From Candidatus Kouleothrix ribensis (GTDB lineage Bacteria > Chloroflexota > Chloroflexia > Chloroflexales > Roseiflexaceae), in the NCBI GenBank assembly GCA_016722075.1, contig JADKGW010000002.1, positions 1,286,620-1,350,619 of the forward strand: a stretch of DNA of 64,000 nucleotides. The letters are read 5' to 3'. A program made the translations under genes and the position numbers. The notes beneath the pieces are model-generated. The model was given only the letters and a program-made list of their open reading frames with translations. It was not told the DNA's origin and ran no database searches. This document shows positions 57,086-64,000 of the stretch, in pieces; within the stretch, counting starts at the first letter, position 1; the number at the start of each line of letters is the position of its first letter.

Positions 57086-58435
57086 GCATCAATAAGAACC
57101 TGACCATCGACAATCTCGACACACCAAACCCGCGCGCCGATCACGATGGGCCCTGGGCCATCACGCCTCGCGCCCCGCGCACAACCTGGGATGTCGAGCT
57201 GGTGCGCTGGCTCTGCGGCACCGGCGCGGCCGGGCTGGCCTGGTGGCTGCTGCCGCCGGCGATCAGCGGCACGGCGCTGGCTATCGCGGCGGCCTACGTA
57301 CTCAAGCGCTGGGTGCTGACGGATCGAATCGGCGGGATTGAAGTCCGCACGTGGCGCAACGATGTGCGCGGGCGCGACATTGTGGCGCCGCTCGGCCAAG
57401 CCGCGATCGAGCACGCGCGGCGACCACTGCCGAATGTATCGAGCTACAGCCCGACGATGCAGCAGCTGCCCGCACGGCGTGGCGAGGTGATCGAGGGCCA
57501 GGTGGTCGAGCAGTCCCAGCTGTCCGGGTCGAGCGTGCAGGCGCTGCCGCCCAGCGAGTGGCTGGCCTGGTTTGACACGCGCCCGCATATCCTGCTGGCC
57601 GCAGAAACGGGCGGCGGGAAGAGCACCACAGCAAAAGCCGTGCTTGGCTCGCGCATCGCCTGCGGCGAGCTGGTGTTTATCCTCGACCCGCATAGCTCGG
57701 ATTGGTTTGGACTGCCAGGCATTGGCGGGGGCGAGGATTGGGGCGCGGTGTGGGTTGGCATGCAGGTCGTTATCCAAGAGTATCGCCGCCGCCTCACCGA
57801 GCGCGATGCGCATATGCGCCGCTTTGGCCAGGAGCTTGAGCCGGCGCACTTCCCGCGCATCACGGTGCTGCTTGATGAGGCAAATCTGGCTTGTCACAAG
57901 TTGGACGTTACGGCCAAGCGCGGTGACCATACCCCCCTGGGAGCGCTTTGTCGAGACACTCGGCAGCGGGGCGCGGAAGGTTAATATCAGCATCCCCATG
58001 CTGGCCCAGTCGCCGAATGTGGAGGATATTGGACTGAGCGGCCCGATGCGCCAAAACTTTACGCGCATCGCACTGGACGCGGCGACCACCCGCCTGATGA
58101 CCACGCGCGAGGAGACCGATCCTCAGCGGAAGAAAGAGATCCTGGCGGCATTGCAAGGCGTTGAGTACCCCGCCACCTCCGTGCAGCGCGGGCGCGTCGT
58201 ATTGCTGGATCGCACTGGGCTGGATCGCTATCCAGCACCGCACAACCCAAGCCACGCGCTCTGGACAGAGGGCTACGATCGGGGAGAGGCTACGCAGCGC
58301 CGGCGCTCGCTTACGATTCCCGCCCAGCGCGCCACGGTGGCGCACAGCCATCCGAGCGCTACGCTTCACGCTACGGCCAGTGTACCGGCCGATTTTGGGG
58401 GCAAAAGTGGCCGATCCGCAAGTAGCGCTACGTAG
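57082..58435 (+). CDS. FtsK/HerA-like P-loop DNA translocase, one frameshift
   Basis: The likely start is GTG 57082, overlapping the previous stop. Residues 30-80 contain two hydrophobic helices near the N-terminus; then comes a P-loop (AETGGGKST, near residue 175) and a Walker B strand (ITVLLDEANLA, near 265). This order matches membrane-anchored FtsK-like or conjugation-coupling ATPases that move DNA. The frame is lost in a run of six C at 57932-57937. With five C, reading continues with WERFVETLGSGARKVNIS to 58435. As written, the first part stops at 57984. This is a sequencing error or a recent mutation; a DNA transfer or partition role is inferred from the family. Confidence 0.7.
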
Positions 58436-58622
58436 CGCTACGCCCGTAGCGCCGCTTTCAAACGCGCAACGTGATGAGTTGGTGCGTATCCTGCGTCGCC
58501 GTAAGAACGCGCAAGGCAAGCCACTGAGTCAGGATTTTATACGCGATCAGTTGACACGGGCTGGGTTGACCATCGCGCAGAGCCGATTGATCGATCTGTG
58601 CCAAGAAGTTGATGGAATATAA
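58407..58622 (+). CDS. Short helical protein, possible DNA-binding
   Basis: The GTG at 58407 follows a G-rich tract and overlaps the end of the translocase gene by 29 bases. The 71-residue product has a charged helix (NAQRDELVRILRRRKNAQG) then an arrangement resembling a helix-turn-helix (SQDFIRDQLTRAGLTIAQSR). The gene contains the tandem palindrome at 58422-58441 near its start. The family is not recognised and the function is unknown. Confidence 0.45.
   Translation: MADPQVALRSATPVAPLSNAQRDELVRILRRRKNAQGKPLSQDFIRDQLTRAGLTIAQSRLIDLCQEVDGI
58422..58441. repeat. Tandem self-palindromic decamer
   Basis: GTAGCGCTAC occurs twice head to tail, making a 20-bp perfect palindrome; a partial third copy (CGTAGCGC) follows at 58445. 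Related CGCTACG words occur about 60 bases upstream. It could be a binding site or simply a repeat tolerated in coding sequence. Confidence 0.55.
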
Positions 58623-58685
58623 GCAACCGACAGGTAACAGACAGGATGCCGACAGGCTACGTATCTTTTTGTAATGCGGAGAAAT

Positions 58686-59269
58686 GACTATGGCACTAAG
58701 CGCGACCTATAAGCCGTTTCTCGTTCTTCCTGCGAGCGGCATGCGCAAGATCAATTGAAGTGGCTGCTCCAGCGCGTGCCCATGGTCGCGCTGGCGCTGC
58801 TCAGCAGCCTGGGGCGTCGGTGGTTTCATCCTGCAGAGTGGCAAGGCAAACAGTGCTGTTGCTATCGTGGGCGCCGGCGCGTTCGACCTGGTCTTTTTTG
58901 GGTGTGATCGCGCTGGCCGATCAGCAGCTGACTGTGAAGCGCTCGACACATGTGCTGTACTGGGCGCTGAACGTCGGCGCGGCCGCAGTCGCGGCACTGA
59001 TGAACACGCTCTACTATAGCGGCGGCACCTACGCTAGCATCACCGCCGAGAGCATAACCCATGGCGCGCTGTTCGCGGTGTTTGGCCTGCTCTACTCGCT
59101 CTATTATCACGGTGTCATGAGTGAGGCATTGCAGGCCGACGAGACCGAGGCCCAGCGCCTGCGCGATATCGTTGAGTGCCGCTACTGTGGCGCCGAGTGC
59201 AAGAACCAGGCGGCTGAGTATAGCCACTTCCGCACGTGCTCGAAGCACCCCAAGAATGCGAAGGCATAA
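58686..59269 (+). pseudogene. Membrane protein gene with C-terminal zinc-binding motif, broken by frameshifts
   Basis: A start at 58686 gives MTMALSATYK and then meets a stop at about 58756. Shifting frame recovers LKWLLQRVPMVALALLSSLG, another shift recovers GGFILQSGKANSAVAIVGAG, and the last frame runs from about 58905 to 59269. Together these make a protein with about four membrane helices and a cytosolic tail with C-x2-C, H and C residues (CRYCGAEC...HFRTC), a likely zinc ribbon. At least three single-base shifts are needed, at least two of them at T or T/G runs. It is either a decaying gene or badly sequenced; the function is unknown. Confidence 0.55.
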
Positions 59270-59270
59270 T

Positions 59271-59603
59271 ATGGATATGGAACAGCGCGGCATATACGCG
59301 ATCGAGTGTCGGGTAAACCAGTATCGCTATGTCGGAGGAACGATCACATCGTTCAAAAAGCGGCACAAGAATCACCTGTCAACTCTGGCGCATAACAATC
59401 ACCACTCGCCAGCACTGCAGTCCGACTGGAACATTTATGGTGCTGATGTATTTACCTTTCGTATCCTGGAGGTCGTTGACGACAAAGACCTGATCCCAGA
59501 CCGTGAAGTTTACTGGATGAATGAGCTGCAGCCAGAGTATAACGGGAAGTACGTGGCTATCGGCTATGGCGGCAAAAAGTTCGCCCGAGCGCGTACCTGG
59601 TAA
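59271..59603 (+). CDS. GIY-YIG endonuclease
   Basis: The 110-residue protein begins with GIYAIECRVNQYRYVGGT, the GIY...YVG signature of the GIY-YIG nuclease domain. It also keeps a catalytic Arg context (KKRHKNH) and the metal-binding Glu (DREVYWMNEL). It is a stand-alone domain, as in phage-encoded homing-type nucleases; no separate DNA-binding domain is visible. The ATG is two bases after the previous stop. It cuts DNA; in a phage-like element it may spread itself or exclude rivals, which is inference. Confidence 0.85.
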   Translation: MDMEQRGIYAIECRVNQYRYVGGTITSFKKRHKNHLSTLAHNNHHSPALQSDWNIYGADVFTFRILEVVDDKDLIPDREVYWMNELQPEYNGKYVAIGYGGKKFARARTW

Positions 59604-59820
59604 ATCTGTTGTATGGCGCCAGACCATTAGCGACGAGTTGGCCGCCGCGATCGACGCGCGGCGGGGGCTGCTGAGCCGCCAGGAGTTCACCACGAACGCG
59701 CTGGCGGCCGCGCTGGAGCAGCCGACCGTGGCCGAGTTGCAGCGCCAGCTGGCCGAGCTACGCGCGCAGATCGCGCGGCTGATTGCCACGCCAGCGCAGC
59801 TCGACATGTTATCGTTTTGA
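59566..59820 (+). CDS. Small coiled-coil protein, 84 aa
   Basis: Not recognised. The ATG at 59566 overlaps the nuclease gene by 38 bases. The middle (SRQEFTTNALAAALE) could be a short DNA-binding helix pair; residues 50-75 (VAELQRQLAELRAQIARLI) make a clear heptad coiled coil, so the protein is probably a dimer. The stop overlaps the region of the next gene's ribosome site. Confidence 0.5.
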   Translation: MAAKSSPERVPGKSVVWRQTISDELAAAIDARRGLLSRQEFTTNALAAALEQPTVAELQRQLAELRAQIARLIATPAQLDMLSF

Positions 59821-59831
59821 TGGAGGATGTG

Positions 59832-60302
59832 ATGACGATCATTGATCCACCGACCTTCGACGAGACGCTGGCGTTTCTTGCGCGCCGACTGAACACGTCC
59901 ATACCAGCGCTGCGCTCGGGACTACGCGAGCATGCGACAGCGCGTGGACTCGCGGCATGGGCATTACGCGAGACGTATCGTGGACTGACTATGCAGCAGA
60001 TCGCGGCGTTGCTGGGCTACCGCGATCATACGACGGTGCATTACCACATTGGCCGCGTGCGGAAGCGGATCGCATACGACACGACATTTGCTGATCAGGT
60101 GCGCGATGTTTGTCCCGCATCGCTATTCACTCATTATGCGCACGGTGGTGGTGGAGGCCTGATCTATGTGGATCATCGTCGTCATCCTGCTGGCCGCGCT
60201 GCTCTCGTCGAGCGGCGCGGCGCCATCACTTGCCGGGTTCGTGGTCGGCGTTGCACTCGGCCTGATGGTTGTCTATCGGCTTGGCTGGAACGCCAGGGGT
60301 GA
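59832..60302 (+). CDS. DnaA domain IV-like DNA-binding protein
   Basis: The start at 59832 follows GGAGG by five bases. Residues 30-80 contain LTMQQIAALLGYRDHTTVHY, which matches the DNA-binding domain IV of the replication initiator DnaA (the DHTTV signature of the helix-turn-helix). There is no AAA+ ATPase part, so it is a stand-alone binding domain. The part after about residue 105 (beyond HGGGGG) overlaps the next gene and may be an artefact of another frameshift; a stop one frame away lies near 60160. It probably binds DnaA boxes or regulates element genes. Confidence 0.7.
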   Translation: MTIIDPPTFDETLAFLARRLNTSIPALRSGLREHATARGLAAWALRETYRGLTMQQIAALLGYRDHTTVHYHIGRVRKRIAYDTTFADQVRDVCPASLFTHYAHGGGGGLIYVDHRRHPAGRAALVERRGAITCRVRGRRCTRPDGCLSAWLERQG

Positions 60303-60363
60303 CTACGATGCCGAAGAGGCGAAGCGCGCCGTGGATTCCAAGAATCAGGCGGGGAGGATGTAG
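60166..60363 (+). CDS. Small membrane protein, 65 aa
   Basis: Not recognised. GGAGG lies eight bases before the ATG. Residues 2-16 and 22-42 are hydrophobic (WIIVVILLAALLSS; FVVGVALGLMVVY), giving one hairpin or two spans, followed by a charged C-terminal tail. It overlaps the 3' end of the DnaA-like reading frame. Confidence 0.5.
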   Translation: MWIIVVILLAALLSSSGAAPSLAGFVVGVALGLMVVYRLGWNARGDYDAEEAKRAVDSKNQAGRM

Positions 60364-60440
60364 CACTATTCTGGTGTCTGAATCAAGGCCGTGGTGGTGA
60401 TGGTGATGGTATCATATACACATATGCATAAGGAGTGCTT

Positions 60441-62046
60441 ATGACTTCTGCTTCGATCACATCTCAAATCGAGCCGAATCGCGATACCGACTATGAGACG
60501 CTGCTGGCCAACCTCCAGCGCCGCGTTGATGCGCTCCAAGGGCCGCTGTTCACCGTGCATCGACCTGGCCTCTACGATATCTTCCTAGCCCATCTACCAG
60601 ATGATCAGGTGCAGTACAACACCTGTAGCGCCTGCCGGCAGTTCGTGCGCCGGTATGGCAACCTGGTGACGATCGCCGAGGATGGGACGATCCAATCGGC
60701 GCTGTGGCACGAGGATGACGCGCCGGGCATCTACAAGGAGCCGGTGACCACGCTGCGCCTGCTGGTTGAGAACGCGCCGGTCGATGGCGTGTTCTACGAC
60801 AAGGCTACGGCCTGGGGCCAGCCAGTTACCGGCCCGTGGCGCCACCTGGCGGCGCAGCTGCCCGCAGCGCTGGTGTTCACGCGCGCCACCCAGACGCCAA
60901 ACCAGGCGTGGGCCGAGAAGGCCGAAGATTATCGCACGCTCTGCCGCGCCCTGGCCGACTTCACGCCGGAGATGCTCCAGACAGCGGTGACGCTCCTGCG
61001 CGCCCGAGTCGCTCTACCGCTCTGAGAAGGTGCTTGGGGTGGCCGAGTGGCTCCAGCAGTTGCACGCGCGCCGGGCTGATACCAAGCACCAGATCCTGCG
61101 CGACACCCTGACGTGGCGCGCGGTGGCCACCGCCCCGGCCGGCTACCGCCATCCGCGCAGCTCGATGATTGGCACCTTGCTCGACGACATCGCGGCGGGC
61201 ATGCCCTACGACGACATCGCCGGCCGCTTCAAGGCCAAGATGCACCTGCTCCAGTACCAACGACCGCAGGCGGCGCCGAAGGCGGGCAACATCGCCCATG
61301 CCGAGAAGGTGGTCGCCCAGCTCGATGCGGCCGGCGCACTTGCGCGGCGGTTCGCGCGAGTCGCGGAGACGCAGGCGCTGTGGCGGCCAACTCCGCCGCG
61401 CAGGCCGGCCGCTGGCGCAGCAGATGGCGTGTTCTCACACCTGCTCCCTGCGGCGAAGCAGCCTGCTGGCGTGTCGATCCCACCCACCACCATCACCTGG
61501 GTGAAGTTCCGCGACACGGTGCTCTCGCAGGCCGAGCGGATCGAGTGCAAGATCGTCCACGGGCACAACACCTACGCCGTTGGTAACGGCTGCCGACCCG
61601 AACGCGCCGCCCATCCTGCAATGGGATCGCGAGGAGCAGCGCAACCCGTTCAGCTGGTATCTCTATCACAATGGATCGCCTGGGTCGGCGGGAATCTCCA
61701 CGAGGGGAGCTGGTATCGGTAACGCCGGTCGCGCTGCAGCCAAACCTCTGGGGTGAGCAGCCACTGAATCATCAGGGGCAGGGCGTACTGTTCGTGCTTG
61801 AGGGCGCGCGCGACATGCGCCCGGCAAGCGCCGGCGCGGAGCTTTTCCCCGAGTGCCTGAAGGCCGAGTTCCACGGCGTGCGCGACCATCGAGGCTTACT
61901 CGAAGCGCGCCACGATCGCCGACGCCGAGCAAGCGTCAGCCTGCGGACTCATCCTCCAAAAATCCAATGCGGTCGCCTGGAATGCGCATGTGCGCGTAGC
62001 GATGGCCGGATCAACCGTTGAGTACCAGATCGATCGCTGGGATTAG
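60441..62046 (+). pseudogene. Large conserved element protein, broken by about five frameshifts
   Basis: AAGGAG sits six bases before the ATG. The first 194 codons stop at 61025, but the next frame goes straight on (ESLYRSEKVLGVAEWLQQ), and further shifts near 61000, 61585, 61672, 61723 and 61885 are needed to reach the stop at 62046 (VEYQIDRWD). The rebuilt protein is about 530 residues. Its C-terminal part (PILQWDREEQRNPFSWYLYH, QGVLFVLEGARD, LILQKSN) resembles a conserved protein of unknown function that I recall from phages and plasmids. The role is unknown. The number of shifts is too high for chance in a functional gene; it is either decay or poor base calling. Confidence 0.6.
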
Positions 62047-62656
62047 ATGAAGACAACCACCACAATGCCCGGCCTCACTACGAGAGCCGGGCATTGTGGT
62101 GTCACATTGCTACCGCAGCTCGCCCCGCTGCCGCGCCAGCCGCTGCACTGCGCCACGGCCCGCGCGAGCTGCACGAGCAGGGCGATGATTTTATTTGCGC
62201 GCACATACCAGCGGCCGTCCTGAATCACGCGCTCGTCGGGATACGACTGGCCGTAATTCGGCCAGGCCTCGGCGCCGAGCGGAGCGATCGGCGCGGCATC
62301 CTCGGCCGCCACTGGCCCACCACTGCCCGGCGGGCCGAGCACGAATGGCACGTACTCGGCGATGCGGTAGCGCGGCGGCAATTGCCGCGAACTCACTTCC
62401 TGATTCCTGATGACCCACATGCCAACGAACGGATTAACGTCTACGGAAGGCCGTCCCTGAATGGGTGCAGGAAGCACCAATTCGCGCACCATGCCATCTC
62501 CCGCAAGGAGCACACAGCGCCCGCTATTGTTCGGGCCTTGAAAGACATAGAACACGTTCCCTGCGGCGTCCTGATGAGAAGACGTTTGCGCCAACATAGC
62601 GCGTGAGCGTGCCTGGCAAACGATGGTGCCTCCATGCCGCGCGCGGTTTGCATGTC
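62043..62656 (-). CDS. Hypothetical element protein, probable frameshift near its start
   Basis: AGGAG lies six bases before the ATG at 62656 (MQTARGMEAPSFARHAHA); one base must be shifted near 62595 to join MLAQTSSHQDAAGNVFYVFQ, which is open to 62043. Without the shift the longer part would start at 62597 with no ribosome site. The product is about 200 residues, soluble, with no recognised motif; the C-terminal 30 residues run into the terminator hairpin and are doubtful. It is the last gene of the minus-strand operon behind the tail-fibre-like gene. Confidence 0.45.
62058..62101. terminator. Bidirectional hairpin between convergent operons
   Basis: CACCACAATGCCCGGC and GCCGGGCATTGTGGTG form a perfect 16-bp stem around a 12-base loop. 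It lies 12 bases after the stop of the plus-strand gene and near the 3' end of the convergent minus-strand gene. Long U-runs are absent, but position and stem strength fit a shared terminator. Confidence 0.65.
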
Positions 62657-62820
62657 GCGCTCCTGCTGTCGCCCTCGACCTGTTTGATCATCTGCTCCAA
62701 TTCCCCGAGGACATAGGCGAAGCCCGTATCTTGATCGTGGAAAAGGCGCTGTAACGTTGCCCGCGCCTCCATGCATTCGGCATGCCGCTGCCGCAATTCT
62801 GCGAGCGAGATTCCATCCAT
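62524..62820 (-). CDS. Small helical hypothetical protein
   Basis: An excellent GGAGG is placed just before the ATG at 62820. The first 50 residues (SLAELRQRHAECMEARATLQ, then LGELEQMIKQVEG) are strongly helical and probably coiled. The remaining residues overlap the next start and have no helical pattern, so the real C-terminus may be near 62660 or may join the next gene by a frameshift. The function is unknown; small helical proteins next to tail fibres are sometimes assembly chaperones, which is speculation here. Confidence 0.5.
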   Translation of the reverse strand: MDGISLAELRQRHAECMEARATLQRLFHDQDTGFAYVLGELEQMIKQVEGDSRSATCKPRAAWRHHRLPGTLTRYVGANVFSSGRRRERVLCLSRPEQ

Positions 62821-62846
62821 GCTGCCTCCTAGAATCCGGTTGTGAC

Positions 62847-63098
62847 CTATGCGTGATTGGCTGCCCAATCGGTTAACAAGGTATCGAGTTGCCCAATCAT
62901 CAGGGCCAGTTCGGCCCGCTCGGCGTTCGTAAACAGCGTATTGAACGCGGCATTGAATACCGGGTCGGTGCCGCCCTGGTAGAGCGCCAGCGCCGACCGT
63001 AGATCATTGGCTTGAAAATAAATTGTTTTGAACATGCCGAGCGCCCGGCCTGCCCGCTCGACAGCGCAAATCCGATTCACGGCTGTATCGAATGCCAT
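62847..63098 (-). CDS. Small hypothetical protein, 83 aa
   Basis: The ATG at 63098 follows AAGGGTAACT, a good ribosome site, and lies eight bases past the stop of the tail-fibre-like gene. The product begins MAFDTAVNRICAVERAGRA and is mainly helical, without membrane segments. The reading frame extends upstream to 63263, but that part overlaps the better-supported end of the previous gene. Function unknown. Confidence 0.55.
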   Translation of the reverse strand: MAFDTAVNRICAVERAGRALGMFKTIYFQANDLRSALALYQGGTDPVFNAAFNTLFTNAERAELALMIGQLDTLLTDWAANHA

Positions 63099-63106
63099 AG
63101 TTACCC

Positions 63107-64000
63107 TTATGCGCGTGTCATGAGCTTGTAGCTGGTTCCGTTTACGATCACCGTGACATAGCCGTTTGCCGATGCATCTCCCGATGCGGTGAAGCCACCA
63201 AATCCCAGCCCACGCCGAGCGCCGTGCGCACCGCGTTGCCCGCCGATACATCCGAGCCGGCATTAAGCGACGTCCGAACCTGACTCGCCGCTATCGTCCA
63301 CAAAAATTATTCGTTCCCGCCGAACTTTGAACCACCAGCCCAAACGAACTGCCGGTGGTTCCGGTCCCGCGAATCAGGAGGCGATAACTGGCGTTGATCG
63401 TCGCGCCGAGCGCCATGCGTGTCCCGTCATAGCGGAGATCAGTATCCGACGCCAAGGGTGAAGGCGTCGCTCCAATACGCGATCTGATTGGCTGCGCCGC
63501 TGCCGAGCGCCGCCGTACCCGTCGCCGGATCGTCAGCGTGTATGTGCCGGCGGCGCTGAGCGTGAGCACGCCCGCCCCACTTTGATCAGCGTCGAAGCCG
63601 CGAGCGCGTCGCCGTCCAACCACTGCACGAGACGCCCAGCCGTGCCGCTGCCGTCGATGGTGCCGATCGCGGCCGGTGTGAGCGTCGTCGGCGCGAACGC
63701 CGTGCCATCCCAGGGCCAGTACCTGGCCGCTGGTCGCGCCAGTTCCGTCGAGCCGCGTATTACTATCGATCGTGAGCGTTGCCGCCCCCGCAGCCGAGAG
63801 CGTCAGCAGGCCCGCGCGTTTTGATCAGCGTGCTGTCTTGCAGATCGGCCCCGCCCGTGGCCCACTGCACGAGACGCCCAGCCGTGCCGCTGCCGCCAAC
63901 GGTGCCGCCTGCGGTGTTGGTAATGGTGAGTGCGCCGCCGGCGTCGTTATAGCTCCAGACCGATGCCGGAGCCGGCCACGAGCAACGCCGCAACACGATC
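63107..64000 (-). pseudogene. Tail-fibre-like repeat protein (C-terminal part, frameshifted)
   Basis: Read on the minus strand in pieces, this stretch encodes a beta-rich repetitive protein ending VTVIVNGTSYKLMTRA at 63107. Two copies of a unit containing GSGTAGRLVQW...STLIK are present (around 63860-63900 and 63600-63655), followed by LTLSAAG(T/A)xTLTI strands; SGQVLA and SYRLLIRGTGTTGSS are also seen. Such short repeats are typical of phage tail fibres and other trimeric surface appendages. At least four frame changes are needed in 0.9 kb, and the 5' part lies beyond the window. It probably contacts the host surface; whether it is functional cannot be told. Confidence 0.6.

Larger units (their letters stand above)
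56192..64000. mobile_element. Integrated phage- or plasmid-like element (left part)
   Basis: Everything right of the tRNA fragment differs in style from the synthetase operon: short genes with strong ribosome sites, small membrane proteins, a P-loop translocase, a GIY-YIG nuclease, a DnaA domain IV-like protein and a tail-fibre-like protein. The plus-strand genes converge on a minus-strand operon at about 62050. The right end and any integrase are outside the window. Tail-fibre-like repeats favour a prophage; no capsid, portal or terminase gene is visible here. Confidence 0.7.

Noticed and set aside
56192..64000. An integrase or transposase gene
   Set aside because: No tyrosine or serine recombinase motif was found in any reading frame within the window.

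Overview
The window is very GC-rich and almost entirely coding. Bases 3-55759 hold one collinear, plus-strand run of ten genes: nine giant NRPS/PKS proteins (called SynA-SynI here) and one TauD-type oxygenase. Genes overlap or lie 4-56 bases apart, so they read as one operon whose promoter lies left of the window. A fatty acyl-AMP ligase start, mixed NRPS/PKS modules and the MITE-like ends suggest a filamentous Chloroflexota bacterium; this host assignment is an inference and is weak.

Predicted line: FAAL-ACP loads a fatty acid; C-A(Ala)-PCP (SynA); C-A(Ala)-PCP-C (SynB); TauD oxygenase; C-like 'interface'-A(Glu-like)-O-MT-PCP-E (SynC); C-dead A-acyl ligase-KR-PCP (SynD); KS-AT-KR-ACP-C-A(Asn)-PCP (SynE); C-A(aromatic?)-PCP-KS-AT-KR-ACP (SynF); C-A(Ser)-PCP-C-A(Gly)-PCP (SynG); KS-AT-KR(degenerate)-ACP (SynH); C-A(Ser)-N-MT-PCP-C(degenerate) (SynI). 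The expected product is an N-acyl lipo(depsi)peptide. It would contain two Ala, a modified D-acidic residue (beta-hydroxylated and O-methylated), probably a hydroxy acid giving an ester, Asn, a hydrophobic residue, Ser, Gly, N-methyl-Ser and three ketide extensions. Substrates were read by eye from the binding-pocket positions. No thioesterase, transporter, regulator or phosphopantetheinyl transferase is in the window.

The line carries four pairs of near-identical 0.5-1.7 kb blocks, with base composition unlike their surroundings. They point to recent duplication or gene conversion of A, C and AT units. C-run length differences break SynB once and give SynI a compensated frameshift.

Bases 55760-56191 are a junction: a MITE-like element, then a strong minus-strand terminator next to the 3' part of a tRNA-Ala(UGC). 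This is the expected chromosomal side of a site-specific integration into a tRNA gene. From 56192 to the right edge lies the integrated element, phage- or plasmid-like: small membrane proteins, a P-loop translocase, a GIY-YIG nuclease, a DnaA domain IV-like protein and a large conserved protein on the plus strand, convergent with a minus-strand tail-fibre-like operon. Many of these genes carry frameshifts. No integrase is visible; it may lie to the right.
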